DNA of 64,000 nt, from the NCBI RefSeq assembly GCF_014172375.1, contig NZ_WNXD01000001.1, forward strand, positions 1,674,001-1,738,000. Direction: 5' to 3'. The translations under genes were made by a program, and so were the position numbers. Below, piece by piece: positions 42,628 to 51,149 of the stretch; positions within the stretch are counted from its first letter, which is position 1; every line of letters begins with the position of its first letter. The notes beneath the pieces are model-generated. The model saw only the letters and a program-made list of their open reading frames with translations, ran no database searches and had not been told where the DNA came from. Origin of the DNA: Pedobacter planticolens. Lineage in GTDB: Bacteria > Bacteroidota > Bacteroidia > Sphingobacteriales > Sphingobacteriaceae.

Positions 42628-45556
42628 ATATTTATATCTGCTTTGCTGGCTATTGGCATTACTTTTTGTACCCCTACTAAAAAGTAATGCACAAACTGCA
42701 TACTTGCCTCATTACACTACAAAAGATGGTTTACCTAGTAATAATTGTTATTATACTTTGCAAGACAGCAAAGGTTACATTTGGGTGGCTACCGATGCTG
42801 GTGTAAGTAGGTTTGATGGTACTATGTTCGAGAATTTTTCTGTAGATGATGGTTTACCAGATAATCAGGTTTTACAATTAAGAGAAGATAGCAAAGGAAG
42901 AATTTGGTTTTTAACACTAAATGGTCAGCTGAGCTATTTTTACAATGGCAAAATATATAACCCTGATAATGACAAACAACTTAAACATCTGAATTTTAAT
43001 GCGGTTATTGTATCTTTTTTTGAGGATAGTAAGGGCAAGATTTGGTTTGGAACCAATAAAAATATTATCGGGGTTTGGGATGGGAAATCGTTAATTAAAT
43101 ACACTTCTCCCAATATCGAAAAACAGTATGGCAATGCTTTTATACATGAAGATAAGCAGGGCAATATTTGGGCGTATAGTACAACTGCGGTATTTCTTTA
43201 CATCAGAAATAATTTTGTTTTAGTGGAAGATAAATTCTTGCCTCTGTCTTATAAAACGTTGTTTGATAAACGTGATAAATCTGTTTACTTTTTAGATAAG
43301 ACTGGGTTAAATATTAAAACAGGATCAGTAAATAAGCTGGTATTAAAAACCGACCCAGGCCTACTTAGCAATAGCCCTGGTTATATTTATGTTGATGATA
43401 AATCCCTTTGGTTAAGTAATAATAGTGGTGTTTATGTAATGGGGTTTGATGGAACTGTTGAACAATTACTTAAAAACGTTGATGTAAACCAAGTAATAAA
43501 GGATAGCAACCAAAACATGTGGTTTACCACCAAAAACGGAATTTACAGATTGCCCGATGCGAAAGAACGTGTATATATATTTGATAAAGAAAACGGACTG
43601 ACCAGCAATGTGGTTAAAAGTATTGCAAAAGATGCAAACGGAAGGCTGTGGATGGGCATGAACAATGCCAGCATCAACATTTTAAACAGACAAAACAAGG
43701 CAGTAGAGAAAATTAATTTCCCAGATTTACAACGATACAGCACTATTAAACAATTAGCTTTCGATGATAAAAATAAAACTACCTACTTCGCCTCTGATTA
43801 TGGTTTGGGTTCATTATCATCGTTATATCCTGCAAAAACTAACATCAAGTATTTAAAAGAAACTAACAATTCGGTTTTTGTTGTTAAAAATTTCAGTTTA
43901 GATACTACTGCTAAATTGGCTTTAGCGTTATCATCAGGAGTTGTAATTATTAGCGATAGAGTGAATAAATTTGAATTTTCTGCTTTAAATTATAAAGAGA
44001 AGCAAGATTATTTTAAAGATCGCTCCTACCGTGTTTACTATGATGACTTGCAGGGATTATGGTTTTCTAACGTAAGCGGCCTATCCGAATTTAACGCTGG
44101 TAAATTAACTAAGTACTACGAAATCTATCCAATATTATCTAAAAGGATAAATGATATCAAGCAATTAAAAAGCAGAACTTATGCTATGGCCACCGATGGG
44201 TATGGTATTGTTATTTTAAAAGATGGAGCTATAATTAAGCTGCTTAGACAGAGAGATGGACTTAACAACAACATTATTAATAAACTCTTTGTAAAGAATA
44301 ATTATTTGTGGGCAATTAGTAATACGGGTATAAATCGTATTTCACTGGCGGATAATAAATTCACCGTTAATTCCTTTGATTATGCAAATGATCTCTTATC
44401 AGATGATTTGAATGATTTATACATCGATACAGATACTGCTTATTTTGCAACCAATAATGGTTTGGTTTATTTTACGCACAATCAGAAATCGCAGCAAACT
44501 AAAGCGCCTAAAACATACATTTCTTCAATCATCGTTAACAATGAAGCTTTAGATTTAAGTTCATCAAGCTTTGTATTAAAACCAGATGAGCACACCATCA
44601 CCTTTAATTACAGCGCCATTGATTTTAAAAATCGGAAAATTAGCTACCGCTATCGTTTAAAAGAAAACGCCAATTGGTCTGAAACTAAAAACAGACGATT
44701 AGAATTATCATCCCTAGAACCAGGAAATTATTCTTTTGAAATAAGTGCAAAAAGTCAGGATAGTGAATGGAGTACTCCTGCTAAAATCCACTTTGTTTTA
44801 GAAAAACACTTCTGGCAAACCTGGTGGTTTATAATTATTCTATTAATTGTTGGCGCTTATCTTTTATATGTAATCACGGTAAGAATTACTAAAAGACAAA
44901 AAAATAAAGAGCAAGAACAGCTGCTAAATAAAAATAAAATATTAATGTTAGAGCAAAGGGCATTACAAGCAATGATGAACCCTCATTTTGTGTTTAATGT
45001 GATGAATTCTATCCAACATTACATCAACACTAAAAATACTTCCTCGGCAAATAAAGTATTAACAGGTTTTGCCAAATTGATACGGAAGAATTTAGAAATC
45101 TGTACCAAAAGTTATATTAACCTAGAAGAAGAAATTGAGTATTTAAATCTGTATTTAAGTTTAGAGAAAAATCGTTTTGGCGATAAATTTAGTTACAACA
45201 TAGCAGTTGATGAAAAGATTGATAAGGAAGAAACATTAATTCCGTCGATGCTTTTACAACCTTATATTGAAAACGCAATTTGGCATGGCATTATGCCAAA
45301 AGAAGATGGTGGTGAGGTAAAAATAAATATCGACCAAAAAGATGAAGACTATTTGTGGATTAAAATAATAGATAATGGCATAGGTATTAAAAATTCATTA
45401 TCCACAAAAAACAGTGCACATAAAAGTAAAGGAATGGATTTAACACAAGAGCGAATAAACTTGTTAAATAAAATTGAAGCAAAACCTATACAACTTTATA
45501 TAGAACAGAACGGAAATAGTGGCACAACAATCACAATTTTAGTCCCTTTACGATAA
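42617..45556 (+). CDS. Two-component-propeller sensor histidine kinase (LytS type)
   Basis: A 979-aa membrane kinase when started at GTG 42617. This overlaps the regulator by 11 bp and gives a clean signal peptide (RSKYLYLLCWLLALLF, ending NA before Gln). An ATG at 42554 would add 21 residues. The periplasmic part is a beta-propeller of two-component-regulator repeats (DSKGYIWVATDAGVSRFDG, DSKGRIWFLTLNG), then a Y_Y_Y domain (about 665-727). One transmembrane helix lies near 732-756. The kinase has His790 in NPHFVFN and an ATPase domain (ENAIWHG, DNGIGI). The partner is the coupled LytTR regulator. The propeller probably reads an envelope signal. Confidence 0.92.
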   Translation: MRSKYLYLLCWLLALLFVPLLKSNAQTAYLPHYTTKDGLPSNNCYYTLQDSKGYIWVATDAGVSRFDGTMFENFSVDDGLPDNQVLQLREDSKGRIWFLTLNGQLSYFYNGKIYNPDNDKQLKHLNFNAVIVSFFEDSKGKIWFGTNKNIIGVWDGKSLIKYTSPNIEKQYGNAFIHEDKQGNIWAYSTTAVFLYIRNNFVLVEDKFLPLSYKTLFDKRDKSVYFLDKTGLNIKTGSVNKLVLKTDPGLLSNSPGYIYVDDKSLWLSNNSGVYVMGFDGTVEQLLKNVDVNQVIKDSNQNMWFTTKNGIYRLPDAKERVYIFDKENGLTSNVVKSIAKDANGRLWMGMNNASINILNRQNKAVEKINFPDLQRYSTIKQLAFDDKNKTTYFASDYGLGSLSSLYPAKTNIKYLKETNNSVFVVKNFSLDTTAKLALALSSGVVIISDRVNKFEFSALNYKEKQDYFKDRSYRVYYDDLQGLWFSNVSGLSEFNAGKLTKYYEIYPILSKRINDIKQLKSRTYAMATDGYGIVILKDGAIIKLLRQRDGLNNNIINKLFVKNNYLWAISNTGINRISLADNKFTVNSFDYANDLLSDDLNDLYIDTDTAYFATNNGLVYFTHNQKSQQTKAPKTYISSIIVNNEALDLSSSSFVLKPDEHTITFNYSAIDFKNRKISYRYRLKENANWSETKNRRLELSSLEPGNYSFEISAKSQDSEWSTPAKIHFVLEKHFWQTWWFIIILLIVGAYLLYVITVRITKRQKNKEQEQLLNKNKILMLEQRALQAMMNPHFVFNVMNSIQHYINTKNTSSANKVLTGFAKLIRKNLEICTKSYINLEEEIEYLNLYLSLEKNRFGDKFSYNIAVDEKIDKEETLIPSMLLQPYIENAIWHGIMPKEDGGEVKINIDQKDEDYLWIKIIDNGIGIKNSLSTKNSAHKSKGMDLTQERINLLNKIEAKPIQLYIEQNGNSGTTITILVPLR

Positions 45557-45994
45557 ACTTTACCGTTTACTCAATTATTACTACCACTTACTAAATATAA
45601 TTTATTCGTTTTATAATTAGCATTAAACTTGTTGTAAGATATTCAACAAACAAGAAATTGTTTGTTATAAAAACGTTCTTATAGGATTGACAAAAGATAT
45701 TTTTTAACCTAACCTAAAACTATATCTCAATTCAGGTTTCATTTGTGTGTTAAAAGCGTCCCAATTAAATTGAGACGCTTTTTTTGTTTAATATCATTCC
45801 CAAATCACACTATTTAGTATAACTACCTGCGTTTCAGCACTAGAAAAAAATTAAAAAAACTTTCGGAAAAAATCTTTTTATTTTAATTTTGAATTAAATA
45901 AAATTTCTAAAAAATAGGTTTCTTTCTATTTAAAAAGATTTTATGTAATTTAGAAGTACCATTAAAACTTTCCTACTACTTAATTTTTTGTGTT
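45557..45994. other. Gene-free region with one terminator
   Basis: This 438-bp stretch follows the kinase gene. Short dyads around AACAAAC/GTTTGTT occur near 45646-45667. A strong terminator lies at 45754-45785, about 200 bp after the kinase stop, so either the transcript has a long 3' end or a small RNA is made here. I see no coding frame and no confident promoter. Confidence 0.5.
45754..45785 (+). terminator. Intrinsic terminator
   Basis: AAGCGTC (45754-45760) and GACGCTT (45774-45780) form a perfect stem extended by CAATT/AATTG, followed by a T run. Its sequence resembles the trxB terminator. Confidence 0.85.
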
Positions 45995-46201
45995 ATGAAA
46001 ACGCCAAAAAAACCAATTCAGAAAAACCCCGTAAGCAAGCCGATGTCTAGCAAGAAAGAATCAGACGATGAGGACGATGATGATATCCAAGATAATGAAA
46101 CCTTAGATGAGGAAGAAGATGACTTTGATGTGCCTTTAGACGACCTAGATACATTTGAAAGTTTTGATGATGACGATGATGACGACGACGATAGATATTA
46201 A
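45995..46201 (+). CDS. Small bipartite Lys/Asp-rich protein
   Basis: A 68-aa protein. Residues 1-22 are basic (KTPKKPIQKNPVSKPMSSKK), while residues 23-68 are strongly acidic and end in a run of Asp before RY. No fold is expected; it looks intrinsically disordered, like a chaperone or nucleic-acid/ribosome-associated peptide, but no function can be assigned. It is flanked by its own terminator downstream and a long gene-free region upstream, so it is transcribed alone. The strict codon pattern and clean stop argue for a real gene. Confidence 0.7.
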   Translation: MKTPKKPIQKNPVSKPMSSKKESDDEDDDDIQDNETLDEEEDDFDVPLDDLDTFESFDDDDDDDDDRY

Positions 46202-46223
46202 TCAGATCTAAAACTCTATATTT

Positions 46224-46250
46224 AAAAGCATCCTATTTAGGGTGCTTTTT
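46224..46250 (+). terminator. Intrinsic terminator after the Lys/Asp-rich protein gene
   Basis: AAAAGCATCC (46224-46233) pairs with GGGTGCTTTT (46240-46249), with one T-G wobble, and is followed by a T run. It ends 20 bp before the next gene. Confidence 0.8.
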
Positions 46251-46270
46251 ATTTTAACCTACCTCCAAAA

Positions 46271-47389
46271 ATGAAGATTGTACCTGTTAAGGATAAAGAA
46301 AGTCAGAAAGAATTTTTAAATGTTGTAAACTCTATTTATAAAGACGATTCGAGTTTTATACGCCCATTAGATCAAGATATTGAGAAAATTTTTGATGAAA
46401 AGAAGAATCCTTTTTTTAAACATGGACAATGTACAAGATGGATTTTAAAAGATAACAACAACCAAACCATTGGTAGAGTTGCTGCATTCATAAACGATAA
46501 GAAAGCTTACAATTACGAACAGCCAACTGGCGGAATGGGTTTTTTTGAATGCATTGATAACAAAGAAGCTGCCTTTTTATTATTTGATACCGCTAAAAAA
46601 TGGTTACAAGAAAAAGGCATGAAGGTAATGGAGGGTCCAATTAATTTTGGAGAAAACGATTCCTTCTGGGGATTATTAGTAGAAGGATTTACGCAGCCTT
46701 CCTACGGCATGAACTACCATCTTCCCTATTACCATAAGTTTTTTACCGATTACGGCTTTGAAACGGCATATGAACAATTAACCAACCACATTAATCTTAA
46801 AGTTCCTTTTCCCGCTAGGTTTACAAAAATTGCAAATTGGGTAGCCGCAAAACCAGATTATACATTCGAGCATTTCAAAAAGAGCAACGCTGATAAATAC
46901 ATTAACGATTTAATGGATATTTATAATGATGGCTGGCAAGATTTTGAAAACTTTGTTCCTATTAAAAAGGAAACTTTAACAGAAAGCTTTAAACAAATGG
47001 AAGTAATTATGGATGAAAAGCTAATTTGGTTTGCGTATGCCAATGGAGATCCTGCTTCGTTTGTGGTAATTATTCCAGATGCTAACCAAATGATTAAAGG
47101 TTTAAATGGAAAATTAGGTTTAGTAGAAAAATTAAAGTTTGCCTATAAACGTTGGGTTGGTGTTACTCGTATGCGTGCCATTGTGATGGGAACTAAAACT
47201 TCGTATCAGAAATTGGGATTAGAATCAGCGTTGTTTATTAAGCTAGGTGAATATGTATTGCCTAAAAATCAATATTCAGAATTAGAATTATCTTGGGTTG
47301 GCGATTTTAATGAAAAAATGATTGCTATTCATCAAGCAACAGGTGCTACTTTTGGAAAACGACACTTAACCATGCGGAAATCTTTTTGA
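46271..47389 (+). CDS. GNAT-fold acyltransferase-like protein (YghO family)
   Basis: A 372-aa protein resembling the YghO/acyltransferase-like family of about 370-380 aa. Recognisable blocks are DDSSFIRPLDQDIEKIFDEKKNPF, GRVAAFIND, MKVMEGPINFGENDSFWGLL and PSYGMNYHLPYYHKFFTDYGF. A second GNAT-like half ends in SELELSWVGDFNEKMIAIHQATGA. Activity has not been defined for the family. Its 3' end overlaps the convergent XRE gene by 24 bp. Confidence 0.8.
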   Translation: MKIVPVKDKESQKEFLNVVNSIYKDDSSFIRPLDQDIEKIFDEKKNPFFKHGQCTRWILKDNNNQTIGRVAAFINDKKAYNYEQPTGGMGFFECIDNKEAAFLLFDTAKKWLQEKGMKVMEGPINFGENDSFWGLLVEGFTQPSYGMNYHLPYYHKFFTDYGFETAYEQLTNHINLKVPFPARFTKIANWVAAKPDYTFEHFKKSNADKYINDLMDIYNDGWQDFENFVPIKKETLTESFKQMEVIMDEKLIWFAYANGDPASFVVIIPDANQMIKGLNGKLGLVEKLKFAYKRWVGVTRMRAIVMGTKTSYQKLGLESALFIKLGEYVLPKNQYSELELSWVGDFNEKMIAIHQATGATFGKRHLTMRKSF

Positions 47390-47767
47390 TGCAGGTGCGC
47401 TTCTATATTCTTCATAAAGATCAATTATCTTTTTCTGAAGTTTAGTAATCTCTTGTTCTTTCATAGCAAGTCTATCTTTTAACACAGTTACCTCAACAAA
47501 GGTTCCTGGTTGTAAATTATTTCCTTCTCTAGATATAATCTCTATACAGGAAACTTGAAATAATCGAGATATTTGATCTAATCTAGAAACATTAATATCA
47601 GTAACACCTGTTTCTATTTTCGAAAATGCTGGAGTTGAAATTTTTAAAAACTTTGCCACTTCTGCTTGGCTCCATCCATTTTTTTGGCGTAGTAGTCTAA
47701 TGTTTGTCCCAATGATATTCATCTGATCATTTTTTGGTGTATCCGTCTGTTTCTTACGTCTAGACAT
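47366..47767 (-). CDS. XRE-family transcriptional regulator
   Basis: A 133-aa protein with a lambda-repressor-type helix-turn-helix at about residues 16-70 (NIRLLRQKNGWSQAEVAKFL, FSKIETGVTDINVSRLDQIS) and a C-terminal coiled coil (about 90-120). It overlaps the end of mpl by 8 bp, so it is translationally coupled to it. Its targets are unknown; control of the mpl operon is possible. Confidence 0.88.
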   Translation of the reverse strand: MSRRKKQTDTPKNDQMNIIGTNIRLLRQKNGWSQAEVAKFLKISTPAFSKIETGVTDINVSRLDQISRLFQVSCIEIISREGNNLQPGTFVEVTVLKDRLAMKEQEITKLQKKIIDLYEEYRSAPASKRFPHG

Positions 47768-49112
47768 TCAACTCTAGTGCCAATTTAACCAAATCCATAC
47801 CGCCAAAATTACCTGAGCTCATGAGCAGCAAATTTGTATTCTCAAAATTAAGACTTCTTAAATAACTTTCCAATTGCTCAGCTTCACTAAAAAATACAAT
47901 GTTTTTATCATTAAAAGATGTTTGAACATCATTCTCACTCACAGGTTCCATCTTTTTATGTTTAAAGGTTTTTTCATCAATATATACGATAGCAATATCC
48001 GCCTTTTTCATGGTATTATGATACTGTTGTAAAAACTCTTTAGTTAAGCTACTAAACGTATGTAACTCAATACAAGCTACTAGTTTTCTATTGGTAAATT
48101 GTGCCTTTACAGCATCAATAGTAGCCTTTAACTTAGATGGCGAATGTGCAAAATCTTTATAAACGCTTGTTTCTTTCGTATGATTTAATAGCTCCAATCT
48201 TTTAGCTGCACCAGTAAAAGAAGAGATAGCTTTCTGAAAATCGTCTTCATTTATACCCAACTGTTCTACTACCAATCTAGCAGCATTTAAGTTCATTAAA
48301 TTATGATCACCAAACACTTGTAATGGGGTGTGTTGAGGCAAAAGATATGTTACACCATCTATTACTTCGTGATTTGGAATAGTGTATGAAATTTTATCAA
48401 TAGTTGCGTTAGAGTTAACAACAACCTTGCGTAATTCTAAATCATTTTTACAATAAATTAATTTCCCATCCTCAACTATCGTATTAATAAATTTATTAAA
48501 CTGGGAAATATAATCCTCAAATGTTGGAAAAACGTTGATATGATCCCATGCAATGCCACTAATTACCCCAATATTTGCTTTATACAAATGGAATTTTGGT
48601 CTACGATCTATTGGAGATGCCAAATACTCATCACCTTCAATGATAATAACGGGAGCCGAATCTGTTATTTTAACCATCGTTTCAAACCCTGCTAATTGAG
48701 CGCCGACTAAATAATCAAAATCTCTATTATAGTAGTTAAGCACATGCAAAATCATAGAAGTAATGGTAGTTTTACCATGACTACCTCCTATTACAACCCT
48801 TAATTTATATTTAGATTGCTCATAAATATATTCTGGGTAGGAATATATTTTCAGCCCCATTTCTTGTGCTTTTATTAATTCTGGATTATCTAAACGAGCA
48901 TGCATACCTAAAATTACCGCATCTAAATCTGCTGTAATATTGCTTTCAAACCAGCCATTTTCTTTAGGTAAAAGACCATAATTTGCCAATCTTGTGCTCG
49001 ATGGTTCAAAAATCACATCATCAGAGCCTGTAACTCTAAACCCTTTTTTATGTAAAGCAATGGCTAAGTTGTGCATAGCACTTCCACCAATGGCAATAAA
49101 ATGTATACGCAT
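47760..49112 (-). CDS. mpl: UDP-N-acetylmuramate:tripeptide ligase (Mpl-type Mur ligase)
   Basis: A 450-aa Mur ligase that reattaches recycled murein tripeptide to UDP-MurNAc. I set the start at 49112 (MRIHFIAIGGSAMHNLA), which is the conserved N-terminus; the open frame further upstream encodes unrelated residues from a repeat-like spacer. The ATP loop GGSHGKTTITSMI is present, as are IIIEGDEY and the HSP-containing FAHSPSKLKATIDA of Mur ligases. Mpl differs from MurC in the IGGSAMHNLA start. It overlaps the XRE gene. Confidence 0.9.
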   Translation of the reverse strand: MRIHFIAIGGSAMHNLAIALHKKGFRVTGSDDVIFEPSSTRLANYGLLPKENGWFESNITADLDAVILGMHARLDNPELIKAQEMGLKIYSYPEYIYEQSKYKLRVVIGGSHGKTTITSMILHVLNYYNRDFDYLVGAQLAGFETMVKITDSAPVIIIEGDEYLASPIDRRPKFHLYKANIGVISGIAWDHINVFPTFEDYISQFNKFINTIVEDGKLIYCKNDLELRKVVVNSNATIDKISYTIPNHEVIDGVTYLLPQHTPLQVFGDHNLMNLNAARLVVEQLGINEDDFQKAISSFTGAAKRLELLNHTKETSVYKDFAHSPSKLKATIDAVKAQFTNRKLVACIELHTFSSLTKEFLQQYHNTMKKADIAIVYIDEKTFKHKKMEPVSENDVQTSFNDKNIVFFSEAEQLESYLRSLNFENTNLLLMSSGNFGGMDLVKLALELNV

Positions 49113-49124
49113 ATAATTAATTTT

Positions 49125-49197
49125 GAAGGATTGAGTTTTGAATGAACAGATAAACACCTGCATATTCAATCATTCAAAATTCTATCCTAATATTTTC
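49125..49197. repeat. Intergenic stutter hairpin (TTTTGAATGATTGA class)
   Basis: GGATTGAGTTTTGAATGA on the left pairs imperfectly with TCAATCATTCAAAATTCTATCC-type sequence on the right. It fills the spacer between prmA and mpl on the minus strand. Confidence 0.5.
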
Positions 49198-50037
49198 CTA
49201 TCCTTTTAAAAATTGTGCAGCAACCCAATCGCCTATTTTTTTATGATCAACATAGGTAAGATTAAATTTAGCACAATGTGCCTTAATCATATCCAAATCT
49301 GGATCTTCATAAAATCCGCTAAAGAATATAGTTCCTTTTTCTTTTAAAACTGAAGCATAGCTCGAAATCTGATCCAATAAGATATTTCTATTGATATTGG
49401 CCAAAATTATATCAAAATCGACAGATGGAATAGTTTCTTTACTTCCGCAAAGCGATGTTAAATTAGTGATTTCATTTAATGTTGCATTTTCAATCGCACT
49501 GCGATAACAAACCTCATCATTATCTATCGCTACTATTTCTTTTGCTCCTCTTTTCGATGCCAAAATACCTAATATTCCAGTTCCAGCGCCCATATCTAAT
49601 ACGACTTTATCCTGCATATCAGCTTCTAAAATATAAAGCATCATCATGGTGGTAGTTTGGTGATGACCAGTACCAAAAGCCATTTTTGGATCGATTACAA
49701 TCTCGTATTTGTATTGAGGATGATGTTCATGAAAAGTAGCTCTAACGTAACAATCTTCATTAATAATGAGCGGACTAAAATTCTTTTCCCATTCTTCATT
49801 CCAGTTTTGAGGTTCTATCGCAATTACTTCATATGTATACTGCAATTCATCACCAAAACCTATTAAAACCTCATTTAATGCTGTTTCCTTAAATTGATTT
49901 GCGATAATAAAAGCATCAAAACCATTTGCTGTATCCTCAAAAGTATCAAAACCAATTTCTGCTAATTCTGCAATTAAAATATCATGTTGATATTCTTGAA
50001 TATCCTTAAAATTAAAGGCTACCTTTTTATATTCCAT
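49198..50037 (-). CDS. prmA: Ribosomal protein L11 methyltransferase
   Basis: A 279-aa SAM-dependent enzyme that trimethylates ribosomal protein L11. SAM motif I is VLDMGAGTGILGILA, preceded by the PrmA block DPKMAFGTGHHQTTTMMM; the later ILANINRNIL matches the NPPY-like catalytic region of this family. The N-terminal substrate-recognition domain (about 1-95) is present. Its start overlaps the tpiA stop by 1 bp, so the two are coupled. Confidence 0.95.
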   Translation of the reverse strand: MEYKKVAFNFKDIQEYQHDILIAELAEIGFDTFEDTANGFDAFIIANQFKETALNEVLIGFGDELQYTYEVIAIEPQNWNEEWEKNFSPLIINEDCYVRATFHEHHPQYKYEIVIDPKMAFGTGHHQTTTMMMLYILEADMQDKVVLDMGAGTGILGILASKRGAKEIVAIDNDEVCYRSAIENATLNEITNLTSLCGSKETIPSVDFDIILANINRNILLDQISSYASVLKEKGTIFFSGFYEDPDLDMIKAHCAKFNLTYVDHKKIGDWVAAQFLKG

Positions 50038-50798
50038 TATGAATTGAAGGTTTTAACAATATCTACAAAATCACGAGATTTTAATGATGCACCACCAATT
50101 AAACCACCATCAATATCATGCTGTGCAAATAATTCGGCTGCATTTTTCGGGTTACAACTTCCACCATATAAAATTGAAGTATCATCAGCAATGTTCATTC
50201 CGTATTTCGCATCAATTTTTGCTCTAATAAATGCATGGATATCTTGCGCTTGTTCTGGTGTAGCAGTTAAACCCGTACCAATTGCCCAAACTGGTTCGTA
50301 TGCTAAAACAACTTTAGAAAAATCTTCGGCACTTAAACCAAATACTCCATTTTCTAATTGCGATTCTAAAACATGGTAGTAACTTCCATTATTTCTTTCA
50401 TCTAAAGTTTCACCGATACAAAACAAAGGTGTTAAATTATTTTGCAGGGCGATAATAGTTTTTTCGGCCAATAAAGCATCTGATTCTGCAAAATATTGTC
50501 TGCGTTCTGAGTGGCCAATAATTACATATTCGCAACCTGTAGATTTCACCATTTTAGCAGAAATCTCACCAGTATAAGCGCCACTTTCGTTTTGGTGGCA
50601 GTTTTGTGCGCCAATCTTTACCACACCAGCAGCTAATTGCGATAAGCTATTTAAATGAATATAGGGTGAGCAAATTACAGCAATTTGATCGCCTTTTTTC
50701 TCATCTCTAACCATATTTACAATTTCCGAAAATAAGGATATGCCTTCGCTATAATCCAAATTCATTTTCCAGTTGCCGGCAACTATTTTCTTTCTCAT
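50037..50798 (-). CDS. tpiA: Triosephosphate isomerase
   Basis: A 253-aa TIM-barrel glycolytic enzyme interconverting dihydroxyacetone phosphate and glyceraldehyde 3-phosphate. The active-site residues are all present: Lys11 in GNWKMN, His96 in IIGHSERR and Glu168 in AYEPVWAIGTG. The phosphate-binding ILYGGS and GLIGGASL loops are at the C-terminus. It shares one base with prmA downstream. Confidence 0.97.
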   Translation of the reverse strand: MRKKIVAGNWKMNLDYSEGISLFSEIVNMVRDEKKGDQIAVICSPYIHLNSLSQLAAGVVKIGAQNCHQNESGAYTGEISAKMVKSTGCEYVIIGHSERRQYFAESDALLAEKTIIALQNNLTPLFCIGETLDERNNGSYYHVLESQLENGVFGLSAEDFSKVVLAYEPVWAIGTGLTATPEQAQDIHAFIRAKIDAKYGMNIADDTSILYGGSCNPKNAAELFAQHDIDGGLIGGASLKSRDFVDIVKTFNS

Positions 50799-51149
50799 AA
50801 TTTTTTATTTTTTCACCCCCAAGTAATCTTAGAAAGGTTTTGCTATTTTACTTTTTCTATTTCAATTTTTTCAACAATCAAGAAATCTATGTGTACCTTA
50901 ATAGTTATTCTTTCAATTATATTTTATCCAACCTTAAATTATTCTACTGATCTCCAAATTATCACTACCCAAAAGAGCGTTGGGCTGAAAGAACGGCGAG
51001 CGTGCGCCAGCCTTGCGGGAAGAAGCATCGTTCTTTCTTGATTTTTTGGTTACTTTTTCATCAAGGAAAAAGTAACTTGATCTACGGCGATCAAGCGCCG
51101 ATAACAAAATTTCAAATAAGCATTAGTTTCAACAAAAATTTTAATTCTA
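50799..51149. other. Gene-free region carrying an ATCAAG-loop repeat element
   Basis: This 351-bp stretch lies between tpiA and the GlmU-like gene. From about 50975 it holds a GC-richer repeat block (GAAAGAACGGCGAGCGTGC, then AAGCATCGTTCTTTCTTG), ending in the hairpin at 51049-51076. An open frame of 106 codons at 51002-51322 (+) runs through it and into the next gene antisense; I do not regard it as real. Confidence 0.6.
51049..51076. repeat. ATCAAG-loop hairpin element, copy 2
   Basis: GTTACTTTTTC (51049-51059) and GAAAAAGTAAC (51066-51076) pair perfectly around loop ATCAAG, preceded by TTGATTTTTTG. The stem differs from copy 1 (35032-35057) on both sides in a pairing-preserving way. GAAAGAAC upstream is complementary to GTTCTTTC (51030-51037), giving a second stem. 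Confidence 0.75.
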
